NCBI GenBank assembly: GCA_013399115.1
Contig: VXAA01003926.1
Coordinates: 241,105-305,104, forward strand
Source of the DNA: Anseranas semipalmata
Lineage: Eukaryota; Chordata; Aves; Anseriformes; Anseranatidae
Direction of reading: 5' to 3'
Length of the DNA stretch: 64,000 nucleotides
Part shown: positions 1 to 10,000 of the stretch, piece after piece
How positions within the stretch are numbered: the first letter of the stretch is position 1
Layout of the letters: each line of letters begins with the position of its first letter
The notes under the pieces: model-generated
Told to the model about the DNA's origin: nothing
What the model saw: the letters and a program-made list of their open reading frames with translations, nothing else
Databases searched by the model: none
Position numbers and translations under genes: made by a program

Positions 1-3
1 GAA

Positions 4-19
4 ATGGCGGCGCGGGGCG
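4..19 (+). CDS. MRPL35: MRPL35 exon 1 (16 coding nt)
   Basis: The ATG at 4 is followed by MAARG and one base of a sixth codon. The proposed donor is GGCG|GTGTTT at 20. Joined to the acceptor at 78-79 it reads MAARGGILRPL, matching the ILRPL block that human MRPL35 has after a somewhat longer N-terminus. Reading through instead of splicing meets a TGA at 58-60. The resulting intron of 60 nt is very short for a vertebrate, so the exact border, or a start upstream of the window, remains open. Confidence 0.6.
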
Positions 20-1521
20 GTGTTTCGGGGCCGCTTCCCCCCGCCCGTGGCCTGGCCTGAGGGGTCTCGCTCTCCGCAGGGATCCTTAGGCCGCTGGCGC
101 TCGCGGTCCCCCTGGCTGCCCGCAGCCCCGGCGCGGGGCGAGCTTTGTCGGCGCGGTGCTTCAGGCAGGTGCGGGCACCGGCTCCGCTGGGGAAACCGCT
201 GCTGCCCCTCGGGGACCTGCCCCGCGAGGGTCCCCCCACGGTCCTCAGCAGGTAGGGCCTGTGTGGCGTGCGCGGCCTTCAGGTAATTAATTCCCTTATA
301 GGAATAAAGAGTGCATCGCCCCAGCAAGGGCTCAGCCAGCAAACCACAGGGAAGATAGAATAGGCAAGGCCCGTGAGGAAAGTGATTTCGGTATTAAATC
401 CACGTTTTCGTCAAGATGATCCCCTCCTTGGCAAAGAAGCAGTTTTCTCTTTCTTGGCTGAGAAGCTTCTTACTGCTTTTTACTTTAAGAAACAGGACTC
501 GGTTATACCCCAAAGTCTCCCACTTGTGTTAAGTGTAATGCTTGAAAGAGGATGTAAAATGGAATATTCTTTGTAGGTGTAGACTTGACGTTACAAACAG
601 GCTTGTTATAATCACCACTGTTTCTCTTGCTGCTCATTAATATTCTAAAAGTAAGTTCTTAATGCCAGTGACACTTGAATGTTTGCTCTTGAGTATTTAA
701 CCACACGTATAGTAGATGGAAAAGCTGATCTACAAAAACTTCAAGATTAATTTATTTCAACTGGAGTTCAGCAGTGCAATTAGCATTGATACATACATTC
801 ATTAAATGGTGTGTTGTAATGTGAGATGAATTTTTGTTAACCCTCAAACAAGCCAGAGCCACTTCTGATTTCTCATTATGTGAAAAATCCACTGATAGTT
901 TTTATGAAAGATTTGTTTCATTCTTGTTCTATTTCACCCCCCTTCCCTCCTTTTTTTTTTTTCTTTAGAGTCACATCTATACTTCCAAGTATACTTCAGC
1001 AGCCAGTGAGGGCTCTCACTTATTGTAGTTTACGGAAAGGAAAGAGGAAGACTGTGAAAGCTGTCATTGACAGGTTTCTCCGACTGCACAATGGTCTTTG
1101 GGTTAGGAGAAAGGTAAGATTTTATTTTTTTAAGTAATACAAGCTTCTTGTCTACAGACAGCAGGCTGTTTTCCTTCTGCTAGAGGGTAGTAGCTAGTAC
1201 GGAAGTCTGCACAGAGAGACTCCCGACTTTCTGAGAGTGGGGGATTTGTCCAAATTTGCTTATCAGTATTGCTTTATATGTGTATTGGCTGCCAGCAACC
1301 CACTTCATCTTTTGTGTATTTTCTTCTGACAGGCCGGTTACAAGAAGAAATTGTGGAAGAAATCTGCTGCCCAGAAGAAGCGTTTGAGAGAGATGGTATT
1401 GTGCACTAGAACACAATGTAAACTTCTAGATAAAATGACTACTTCTTTCTGGAAAAGAAGAAACTGGTATGTTGATGATCCCTACCAGAAGTATCATGAT
1501 CGCACAAATCTTCGTATGTAG
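4..1521 (+). CDS. MRPL35: Mitochondrial ribosomal protein L35 (bL35m), spliced gene
   Basis: The spliced CDS joins 4-19, 80-251, 969-1113 and 1333-1521. That is 522 nt or 173 residues, against 188 that I recall for human. The product is bL35m, a small basic protein of the mitochondrial large ribosomal subunit, made in the cytosol and imported into the matrix. Residues 1 to about 60 are rich in Arg, Ala, Leu and Pro with few acidic residues, as expected of a targeting presequence. The conserved bL35 core spans about residues 82-173: the run [18 protein letters not shown], then [16 protein letters not shown], and the C-terminal block [20 protein letters not shown]. All four exons join in frame with GT-AG borders. 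The ATG at 4 has a good context (A at -3, G at +4). The N-terminus is the least certain part because the window opens three bases before it. The identification itself is secure from the C-terminal two thirds. Confidence 0.95.
80..251 (+). CDS. MRPL35: MRPL35 exon 2 (targeting presequence)
   Basis: This 172-nt exon lies between CTCTCCGCAG|GG and AGCAG|GTAGGG. It codes residues 6-62 plus two bases of residue 63. The sequence is rich in Arg, Ala, Leu and Pro with few acidic residues, and is the least conserved part of the protein, consistent with a cleaved mitochondrial presequence and a variable N-terminal extension. Its GC content is very high, consistent with the edge of a promoter CpG island. 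Confidence 0.85.
252..968 (+). other. MRPL35: MRPL35 intron 2
   Basis: This intron of 717 nt has donor GTAGGG and acceptor TTTTTTTTTCTTTAG, with a run of about 12 T forming the polypyrimidine tract at 951-962. The open frame at 373-576 inside it shows no protein similarity that I recognise. No other element was seen. Confidence 0.85.
969..1113 (+). CDS. MRPL35: MRPL35 exon 3 (conserved bL35 core)
   Basis: This 145-nt exon codes residues 63-111, including the highly conserved run from [14 protein letters not shown] to GLWVRRK. It starts in phase 2 (AG|A) and ends in phase 0 at AGAAAG|GTAAGA, a near-consensus donor. It is nearly identical to the human protein as I remember it, which anchors the gene call. 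Confidence 0.97.
1333..1521 (+). CDS. MRPL35: MRPL35 exon 4 (C-terminus and stop)
   Basis: The acceptor TTCTTCTGACAG precedes [10 protein letters not shown]. The exon codes residues 112-173 and ends in TAG at 1519-1521. The C-terminal block [20 protein letters not shown] is the hallmark of the animal mitochondrial L35 protein. The intron before it (1114-1332, 219 nt) contains nothing notable. Confidence 0.97.
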   Translation, partial: AGYKKKLWKKSAAQKKRLREMVLCTRTQCKLLDKMTTSFWKRRNWYVDDPYQKYHDRTNLRM

Positions 1522-1705
1522 AAATCTGTTTCAATTTTGCATCTTTCTAGGAAAGAGGTGGTGTTATATGTGTTATGGCCCCAGTATCTTAACCTTAGAT
1601 TATAAATCTGTAATACTTGTTACTTTTATAAATAAACATATCCATATCATTTGATCAGAATTGTGGGTATTGGGGCCCGAAATAAAGGAATATTCAAGAC
1701 TACTT
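1522..1705 (+). other. MRPL35: MRPL35 3' UTR
   Basis: This is A/T-rich sequence after the stop codon. Two AATAAA hexamers at 1631-1636 and 1681-1686 predict cleavage near 1650-1660 or 1700-1710. The end is inferred from these signals only. Confidence 0.6.
1631..1636 (+). terminator. Polyadenylation signal of MRPL35 (proximal)
   Basis: An exact AATAAA lies 110 nt after the stop. A second exact copy follows at 1681-1686. Either could be used. The short UTR is typical of a housekeeping ribosomal protein gene. Confidence 0.55.
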
Positions 1706-3555
1706 TGAGCATCAATTTGTATTTTACTTAGCAGAAGTGAGAGCCAAGCTTGTCACCTAAGTGTTCTGAAGTCTGTTGGTTTCCTGTGATTGCGTGGAAG
1801 ATAATGTATGTGGATGAATACAGTTTAAACTTCACAGAAAGATAGTGGATAATTCAAAATATTTAATCTTTTTTTTAAAGAAACATAAGTTTAACTTCAG
1901 GATATTTTTTTATGTCCCTACTTGTTGGTAGCTTGCCACATGGAGCCTTTGTTGGGTAAGGAGAGAAAGAAGAGCGGGGTCCCATTTCAGTGTTGCTGCC
2001 TGTCATGGTACCACATAAACTGTTGCCATGTCTCCATGTTAGCATAGGAAAGATGGTGCTTCATGGTTATGTGCAGTTTTGATAACTAATTAAAAACATA
2101 TTAGCCCCATTTCATAGTAGAAATCTATTATCAGACTCAAATTTTGTATCTTGTGTTGGTTTTTGAGTAGTAGAATAGCTTCATTGGGTCCTAATCTCCA
2201 CCCTCAAGCTGTCAGTTCTGAATATTTTCTTGTTCTTTACACACTACACATCTCTGATCACATGTATCTATGAAAGACCACCAAGGATTTATTATGGGGT
2301 CCTTCTGCAATTAAGTTGCAACTAGTCTGTGGTTCAGTAAGGGCTAGATTAGAGGCTTTCTGGATAAAACTGGTAACTTCAGCAAGTGTGTGAAAAGCAG
2401 TAGCTTCAAAACATTCACGAATAATCAACCCATTATTAATTAGGTAGTCCCTGTTTATCAGCTCCAGAGCCACCTGCATAGCAAGAGATGGTTGACTACA
2501 CAAGGCTGTAGCATTTCAATGAATTCACTCACTGGTTACTCAGAGTGTTCAGTAGCTGTATTTTTTTCCAGTTCATCATACAGAAAAGTTCTGAAGGACA
2601 TGCAGCACTTAGTGGGTACATCTATATACAGTCAGCCAGAATTGAGATAAAAATAATACAGCAATCAAAGTAATTATTCTGGCCTGCCAGATACGTTGAA
2701 CAGACTAAAGATGTTTTCTTCTTTGTTTTTTCTTAAAGAAAAGATTAAGACTTTATTCAAGATGTATATCAAGCAGTGTAACAAAACCAGCAAAACGTCA
2801 ACCTTTGGAATACTGTTGTAATGGCCATTCTTGTGAGGCATTAAGTGTACCATTTCATCACACATCTTTTCTACTGATCACAGGAAAGAAATCACATGAA
2901 GTGCACAATGATGATCCTTACACAGTTTGCATAAACGCAAATCCCAACGTAGTGTTCTCTGCTATTTCAAATATGATGCTAGATGCATAACAGGTACCCG
3001 AAACAAACAGCAAAACGGAGACTGTGGTTAACAAGCATTCTGTCACAAGTACGAGGGTTTCATCGTTACATGAGAACACTTCAGAGAGCAGTCAGAGGCA
3101 GCAGGTTGTTTACATGAGGCTAAGGAGCATTGTATCTCTCCAAACAGCTTTCTCCCTCTCATTAGGAATAAATAACCCGATTTTCCCTTGGTGCTGGGTT
3201 TGCACTTGCACAATTTAGATTAGCGTGGGATTATTCCAAGGTTACAGTGATAAACATGAAGTCTTCCTTGTCTAGTTGATGCGATCCTGATTCAGCAGTT
3301 GGCAACCACTGTAACTGCACTGACAATGGCCACTATGACAAGAACAGAGGCACAGAGGACTGCACTGAGCTGCTCTGAACTTACTGTCTTCATAGTTGGG
3401 GTGAATTTATGGTAAATTGGTGAAGTAATTTACAGGCCCATTTACCACAGGCCATCTTCAGATGCAGTTTCTTTCCCTTCAGCCTCAATTTTACTTGCTT
3501 AAAATAATGCATGTTACGCTTGAGCCTTGTACTGGTTAAAGGCTGTATTTTCTAG
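1706..3555. other. Intergenic DNA between converging MRPL35 and REEP1
   Basis: This is the first part of the gap between the two 3' ends. It is A/T-rich and holds no exon I can assign. Two short open frames have protein-like composition: one on the - strand at 2258-2503 (listed separately) and one on the + strand at 2805-2990. The latter ends at a TAA directly followed by CAGGTACC, has no recognised similarity and is not called. Confidence 0.5.
2258..2503 (-). other. Unrecognised protein-like open frame (possible exon or relic)
   Basis: This - strand frame of about 81 codons has balanced, protein-like composition, with segments such as VALELINRDYLINNG and FHTLAEVTSFIQKA. A possible 3' splice site (CTTGCTATGCAG) lies just before VALELINRD, near 2471, and the frame ends in TGA. 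It has no in-frame ATG early enough for an independent start except the Met inside the putative acceptor region. I do not recognise the family. It could be the last exon of an unannotated antisense gene overlapping the MRPL35 3' side, a retro-pseudogene fragment, or chance: an 81-codon open frame is not rare in A/T-rich DNA. Confidence 0.25.
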
Positions 3556-4206
3556 GGCTGACCTAATCAACAGCAGGCTCAATGTGAGGCAGCAGCGTGC
3601 CCTGGCAGCCAGGAGCGCAAACCACATTTTGGGGTGCATTCAACACTGCTTGCCAGCCAGTCAAAAGAGGTGATTCTCCCCCTGTATTTAGTGTTGGTGC
3701 AGCCTCACCTTGAATATTGTGTGCAGTTCTGGGCTCCACAGGATGTTAAGGTCCCTGAAAACATCCAGAGGAGGGTGACAGAGCTGGTAAAAGGGCTGGA
3801 GGCATGTCCTGTGGGGAGAGGCTGGGACATTTGGGTTCTCTAGGCTGGAGAAGAGGAGGCTGAGAGGCCTGGTAGCTCTCTGCAGCTCCCTGAGGAGGGC
3901 AGCGCAGAGGGAGGTGCCGTTCTCTGCTCCCTGGTCACTGATGACAGGACGCCTGGGAATGGCACACCGCTGCACCAGGGGAGGTTCAGAATGGAAATTA
4001 GGAAATGTTTCCTTACCGTGAGGGTGCTCAGACACTGGAACAGGCTTCCTGGAGAGGTGGTTGATGCCCCATGCCTGTCGGTGTTCAAGAGGCATTTGGA
4101 TAACGCCCTCATTAATATGCTTTAACTTATGCTTAGCCCTGAAGCGCTCAGGTGGTAGGGCTCGATGATCTTTGTGGGTCCATTCCAACTGAACTATTCT
4201 ATTCCT
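3556..4206 (+). mobile_element. CR1 LINE, 5'-truncated copy
   Basis: This is the 3' end of a chicken-repeat-1 retrotransposon. In one frame it codes the reverse transcriptase C-terminal region, with motifs [22 protein letters not shown] and [13 protein letters not shown], then a frameshift. The element continues through the usual 3' section (GGAACAGGCTTCCTGGAGAGGTGGTTGATGCCCC-like) to a tail with CCATTCCAACTGAACTATTCTATTC. It lies between the 3' ends of MRPL35 and REEP1. Frame breaks and substitutions show that it is dead. Borders are good to about 10 nt. Confidence 0.9.
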
Positions 4207-4834
4207 TTTAGGGCCATCTCTGCTAAGTTAGGAGATGTCTGCTTGCCCGGGAGGACTGATTGTGGAGGCCAGCTGCCTGAAAGGCCCCTGTATCCGTGCT
4301 TTTCTTAAGCCAGAGAATCCCAGATCTGTAGCTATTTTAAACCATCAGCTGAAAGATTGCTTGCTGTCAGGAGAAGTAATCTGCAAGCTGTTATCCAGGT
4401 TGCACCCTAGAGCCTGAGCTGGGAGGAAGCTAAGAACTGCTTCACAGCTATACATGCCCAAGAAACCACCATCTGTGGATCCTCTATTTGATCCCGTTCT
4501 GCAAACTCTTTGCCACGAGGGGTCAGCATCAGTGCAGGAAGGCGACTTGCTGAATCAGGCTCGTTCCTTTGGCAGAGGCTCGAGAGAAAAACTGGAACAA
4601 AAGACTTCATGTCTGGTGTTTATTTTAAATAAATGCAAATAGCCAAAGGGTGAAATGACAGGCTTGGGGCAACACCTGTAAACAACCTGTGTGTGGAAGA
4701 TGAGAAATCAAAAGCACATGACCATTCTCTTCTGTATACAGAACACTACGGCACTAAGTGTACGTGGTTAGGCATTCACATTTCTTGTCTATCTATACAC
4801 AAATATACAGCTCAGTTGATAAATTAATACATTT
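4207..4834. other. Intergenic DNA distal to REEP1
   Basis: No gene was seen here. A TTTATT at 4619-4624 (AATAAA on the - strand) overlaps a + strand AATAAA at 4628-4633, so a longer REEP1 3' UTR ending near 4600 cannot be excluded. Confidence 0.4.
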
Positions 4835-6987
4835 TTTGCCAGACATATGAAAAGGTTTATTTTTCTCATTTATACAGTGAATGTTTTGAGAGATATAAGG
4901 CAACTCCCTTGTCAACAATTTCACCTCAGCACTTAAGAAAATCTAAACAGTCAAGTGTACAATAAAACAGCAGATTAGACACAATTAGTATTTTTAGTGA
5001 GAATCAATGTTAATACAGCATGTCTGAGAATAGAATTTGTCAGATGTTACGTAGCTTTTTTTTTGGCAAAATTGAGTGCAAACTTGTCAGCTTTTTATCT
5101 TACGGCAGCCTATTGCATAGCAGGGAAACACAGCTTGCTTGCAACAGGATTTTATTTCTGCTAACACTGCAGGCGGTTTTTCTCTTTCTTTTTAATGTTT
5201 GCCAAAATAAATCAAACAAAGTCTAAAGCTGCTTAAAAATAAAACACACAAGCTTAGCTCCTCAAAGTATTTGCTGAGTATCTTATAAGGACTGACTCTT
5301 CTGTAACTGCTATTTAGATTTGTGTGGTTTGTTTTTTTTTCCAATTTACTTTCTGAGGACTTTTCCTTCTTACCCATTGCAAAATATGATTTAATTAGCA
5401 CACGTAAAGGAAATAAAATCCTTAGGTAATGGGGCCAAATATTGTGGCAGAGTCAGGAAATACCTGCTTGCTTTTTCCACTTCCTAGCCAGGTCAGATAA
5501 ACATTTGTGTGTGCGCATAGTTTATTTCTCTCTTCCCCACATACATAGGAAGCTCTGGGGGGAAACCTTGAGGATGCATCAGACAGGGACAGCTGGGATA
5601 TTGATGCATATCCAGCAGAGAAAGGTTTTAAAGGCCACTTCAGATTTATCTCTGAGCCTGCTACACTCCAACCGGCTATTGGCATCCTGGACTGCTGCAC
5701 CTGAACTAAATTAATAATACTACTCATGATCCAGCCCATGTACTGATCCATTAGTGAGGGCAAGTTCTATGTATGTGATGCTAAATGTTTCATCTAGTCT
5801 ATGAGATAGGTCCAAGAGCAAACACAAAGGGCCACGTAATTAACTTATGTGTGAATTTCACATGCTTAACAATTACAAGAGACACCAACTTGAAGCACAA
5901 ATACACAAACCCTACAATGTCTTCCTCTTCTTTTATATTTCTCATTTACACATGGATACAAACACACCACTCCACCTGGTTCTTGTGGTTCTAACCAAAC
6001 TCCATGCTACAAGCAAAACTCCAGGCCTCAAAAAGCAGCTCAGACCCAGCGCCCTGCTCTGCTCGTGTAGGTAAAACTCCAGCACCACACCAGCAAAGCA
6101 GAACATTGGGACTGATACTGTTACATGCAGGGGAGAAAGGTTTATTTTCCCCTGGAAGTAAGTCACTAAAGCAATTCTAACGTGTGTTGCTGCAGCTAGT
6201 ACACGACTATCTTGCTCACACTTCAAAACTGTCAGTAGCACATTTGCCACAAGCAATACGATCCATCATTTTCCACACAATACTCTCCTGGCTCAGGCTG
6301 ATCAAAATTAAGACTCCTCCTTCATTACATTGTTGAAACCATTTATTTTCTCTTGCACATCTCTTCCTCGTCCTCTGTAAGTTCTGTCTCTATGTCTCTT
6401 TAGCACAATGATTTTCTCAGAATACATGTGACCTACTTGCAGAAAGAGAAATGGCATTACAGCTCAGCTTTCACTAATGAGTCTTGGACATTTTGAACAG
6501 TCAAAATACTTAGACATTTGTTACATCATTCACAGCCTTGAGGAGGAAGGGAGGGAAGAGAAATCCATGGCTTCTGCAAATCCACTTCCTTAATGATAAA
6601 GCCATAAATAAATACACTGTCAATGTATCATCATGAGCAACTGATTATTTTTGTTTTCGCTGTGCATTCAAAGAGCTAGAGCTATGCAGACACAAATGAG
6701 AATTGTAAATGTACAGCCTTACAGGATTAGCATGAGTGGGGGTACACTCTGCAAACAAAACAAGGATTCTTAATCTGCAGGGGTCTGTCAGACTGTCCTA
6801 ACCATGTCACTGACAAACGTGAGAAGCTTGGAACAGGATACAGAGAGAGGAGAGAGAAAGGCCATGTCTACAATGCTGTACATCAAAGCACATCCATCCC
6901 ACTGCTGTTTCCTACATTATTAATGAGTAGCTCTTTAAGGCAGAAGAGAGACATTCTGTGGATCTTGGTGCTATTGGCTCATTGCAC
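4835..6987 (-). other. REEP1: REEP1 3' UTR (inferred extent)
   Basis: Downstream of the REEP1 stop codons (TAG 7049-7051 in one frame, TGA 6988-6990 in the other) lies about 2.1 kb of A/T-rich sequence without splice signals or repeats that I can name. Several AATAAA hexamers on the - strand could end the transcript: 6342-6347, 6141-6146, 5521-5526, 5151-5156 and 4856-4861. The most distal of these is followed by TG-rich sequence like a downstream element. A UTR of this size agrees with the long human REEP1 UTR. A - strand open frame of 113 codons at 5422-5763 lies inside it and is not recognised. Confidence 0.5.
4856..4861 (-). terminator. Candidate distal polyadenylation signal of REEP1
   Basis: TTTATT on + is AATAAA on -. 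On the - strand it is followed about 50 nt later by the TG-rich run GTATATTTGTGTATAG. It was chosen as the most distal signal before the CR1 copy. Nearer copies may also be used. Confidence 0.4.
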
Positions 6988-7059
6988 TCACATTGTTTCA
7001 GTGGCAGAGGACGAGGTACTTTTCTTCCTGAAGCGAGGTCTAAGGGTCCTAGGCGGTGC
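6988..7059 (-). CDS. REEP1: REEP1 terminal coding exon, readable in two frames
   Basis: The acceptor TTTTCTCTCGTTTCTCTGCAG is very strong and the exon begins at 7059. After exon 6 (phase 1) it reads G|GC ACC GCC TAG, giving Gly-Thr-Ala-stop with TAG at 7049-7051, the known short REEP1 end. After the 140-nt alternative exon (phase 0) it reads 23 residues, [13 protein letters not shown] then [10 protein letters not shown], with TGA at 6988-6990. The second tail is strongly basic then Ser/Thr-rich and looks like real protein. Both readings share one acceptor. The short reading is certain from family knowledge. The long one is inferred from phase and composition. Confidence 0.88.
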   Translation of the reverse strand, partial: APPRTLRPRFRKKSTSSSATETM

Positions 7060-10000
7060 CTGCAGAGAAACGAGAGAAAACATCATTGGTGTAATAGAAA
7101 TGTATTTTTCTTTCCTTAAAACTCACCCATCTTTGGGGCACCTCTGTAGTAATGATCCTGTTTCAGGCATGAAGAAAGAGAGAAGCACACCTTGGCCCTG
7201 AAGCTCCTTAATGAAGGACCAGCTGAGGACTAACCCCTATAAGAAAACCATTGTAGACCCTTACCCAGGTTAAACCAACTCCTGGTCCTCTGGCACTTGG
7301 TTAAAGGCATGGCTAAAGATTGCTAATTACATAATGGTCAAAGCAGCTGGGATAAATTGGTGCAATTTACTGCAGCCATTGGATCAAGAGAGCAAACTGG
7401 TGGTAGGAAGCACACTCTGGTGCTTCCCACCCACCTTGCAGTGTCCAGCCCCGCCACAGCCCCTCTCAGGCTACAGCTCCCTGGGGCACTGCAAAGCACA
7501 AAGGGTCCCCAAGGTGAAACAAGCTGGGCCTCTAATGCTCACCAGGCAGAGCTCTTTCAAAAGACTGGCTTCTTGCTTGGCAGACTGCACAGACACGTTC
7601 CGTTGAAATTATTTTAGATGAGGACTACTGCAGTTCTGCCTTGCAGCCAGCTAATGCAGAGAGCTTTAAAAATTGAGCAGCAGGCTCAAGCATGGAAATG
7701 CATGGAAAGACTCCCAGGCCAATCTGCCCAGGAGAGCCACTGAATGTCCAAGAGGAGCCAGACCAACTCCATGAAATTGGTTTACTCTGATTAGCCCCAT
7801 TCCCCAGACTGAACTGACTGAGACAGAAATTAGCTAGAAAAGCAAATAAACAACAACAAAAAAACCCTCATCTGCATTGCATAATTCTCTCTGAAGAGCT
7901 TTGGCTTGGCACTGGGTCTTGTCAGATTCACAGAAAGAAATGGTTACCAGATGCTGCAGAGGAGCACAAATTCTCAGTGTGGAGGCCTATCATAGCGTCG
8001 TGTAACACTGCAAGGCCTGGTAAGCTCTTCAACTTCATCTACATGAATATCCAAAGCTTTATTTTCATTAACAGCATAAACCTATTTACCTGTGAGACTA
8101 TGACAGGGTCTTACCATTCATCAACGAGGACTTATTTATATTTTATAGGACCATCCAATCCAAGATCATGCTGTATTTCCACATTCTTGTGATGTAGCAA
8201 GGTATAAATATTCATACAGACAAGGAACTGCATCGCAGCGAGGTTTTGTTCAGACTCCATCTGGCTTGCCCATAAACAAAGATGCTGGCAGAGAAGGGAT
8301 TAATCCAACCCCCTTCAGCTTCCAAGCCTGAAATTTTACCCCAAGTCCCCTTTGTGAGTCCCCAAAAGCACAACAGACCAGGATGGGATGGCTGTATCCA
8401 GAAAGGCATGGCGGGCAGAGACGACCTGAGGAAGAAAGCTGCTGTGTACGGCAGTCAGGGATCCTGCCCAGATCCACAGATCCACCCAGACTCCATAGCT
8501 GCCGCCTCAGACTCGCTATGTGTAAACCAGGTGCCCTGTGACACAGCTTGATGACTCAAGCAGTACCTCCTACAGCTTGGGAGAGGGCTGCTCTTTGGGA
8601 AGCCATCCCACTCTCAAAGCAAAGCAGCCATCAACTGCACAGTAAATACTCTAAATCGGGAATGAATAGCTCTGCCTCCCCTGGGAGGCCACTTGACAGC
8701 TCTGAGAGTAGCTACAGAGGCTGCACCTTTTCACGGTAAGAGCAGAGCAGCTTTTGGTGAGAGCCGCCAGAGCTACAAGTTAGTGACACCAAGTTGGGCA
8801 GGAGTGTTGGTCTGCTCGAGGGTAGGAAGGTTCTGCAGGAGGATCTGGATAGGCTGGACCGATGGGCTGAGGCCAACTGTATGAAGTTCAACAAGGCCAA
8901 GTGCCGGGTCCTGCACCTGGGGCACAACAACCCCAGGCAGAACTACAGGCTGGGGGATGAGTGGCTGGAAAGCTGCCTGGCAGAGAAGGACCTGGGAGTT
9001 TTGGTGGATAGTCGGCTGAAGAAGGCCAACAGCATCCTGGCTTGTATCAGGACTAGGGAAGTGATTGTCCCCCTGTACTCGGCTCTCGTGAGGCCGCACC
9101 TCGAGTCCTGTGTTCAGTTTTGGGCCCCTCACTACAGGAAGGACATCGAGGTGCTGGAGCGTGTCCAGAGAAGGGCAACGAAGCTGGTGAGGGGTCTGGA
9201 GAACAAGTCTTGTGAGGAGCGGCTGAGGGAGCTGGGGTTGTTTAGCCTGGAGAAGAGGACTCTCAGGGGAGACCTGATCGCTCTCTACAGGTACCTTAAA
9301 GGAGGCTGTAGCGAGGTGGGGATCGGTCTATTCTCCCAAGCAACAGGTGATAGGACAAGAGGAAATGGCCTCAAGTTGTACCAGGGGAGGTTTAAGTTAA
9401 ATATTAGGAAAAGTTTCTTTACTGAAAGGGTTGTGAGGCATTGGAACAGGCTGCCCAGGGAAGCGGTTGAGTCACCAATCCTGGAGATATTTAAAAGATG
9501 TGGTGCTTAGGGACATGATTTAATGGTAGACTTGGCAGTGCTTGGCTAATGGTTGGACTTGATGATCTTAGAGGTCTCTTCCAACCTAAATGATTCTATG
9601 ATTCTACAACAGCCCACTAGAAGGATGTGTAACTGTGAGCCAAACCACACCATGGGGAGGGGGGAACAAACCAGATTCCCCATGGTGGAGATCTCCTGGT
9701 TCAGATCTGAGAGCTACACTTGGGCTGCTGGCCGTGACTCCATTCCCCCCTACCCACATCTGGAAGGATTTCTTGCCTACGGCATCTCTCACAGAGGTTG
9801 TATTTCCTCCACAACAAAATGTTGCTAAAATTGCTTTTGGCAAACCATAGTGTGAGATCTATGTCTCCTTTAGCTTTTTTAGCTTCCATGTAGCAACTTA
9901 ACCCATACTTGTCAATAAAGTGCTTGATTCAAAAGCTGTTGAAATCATTCAGTCATTGGCAGAACCACCGCTGGTGCTGGTGGGGTTTGGCCAGGTGCAT

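Noticed and set aside
3688..4188. 166-codon - strand open frame
   Set aside because: It is the antisense of a CR1 LINE copy and has no independent protein similarity.
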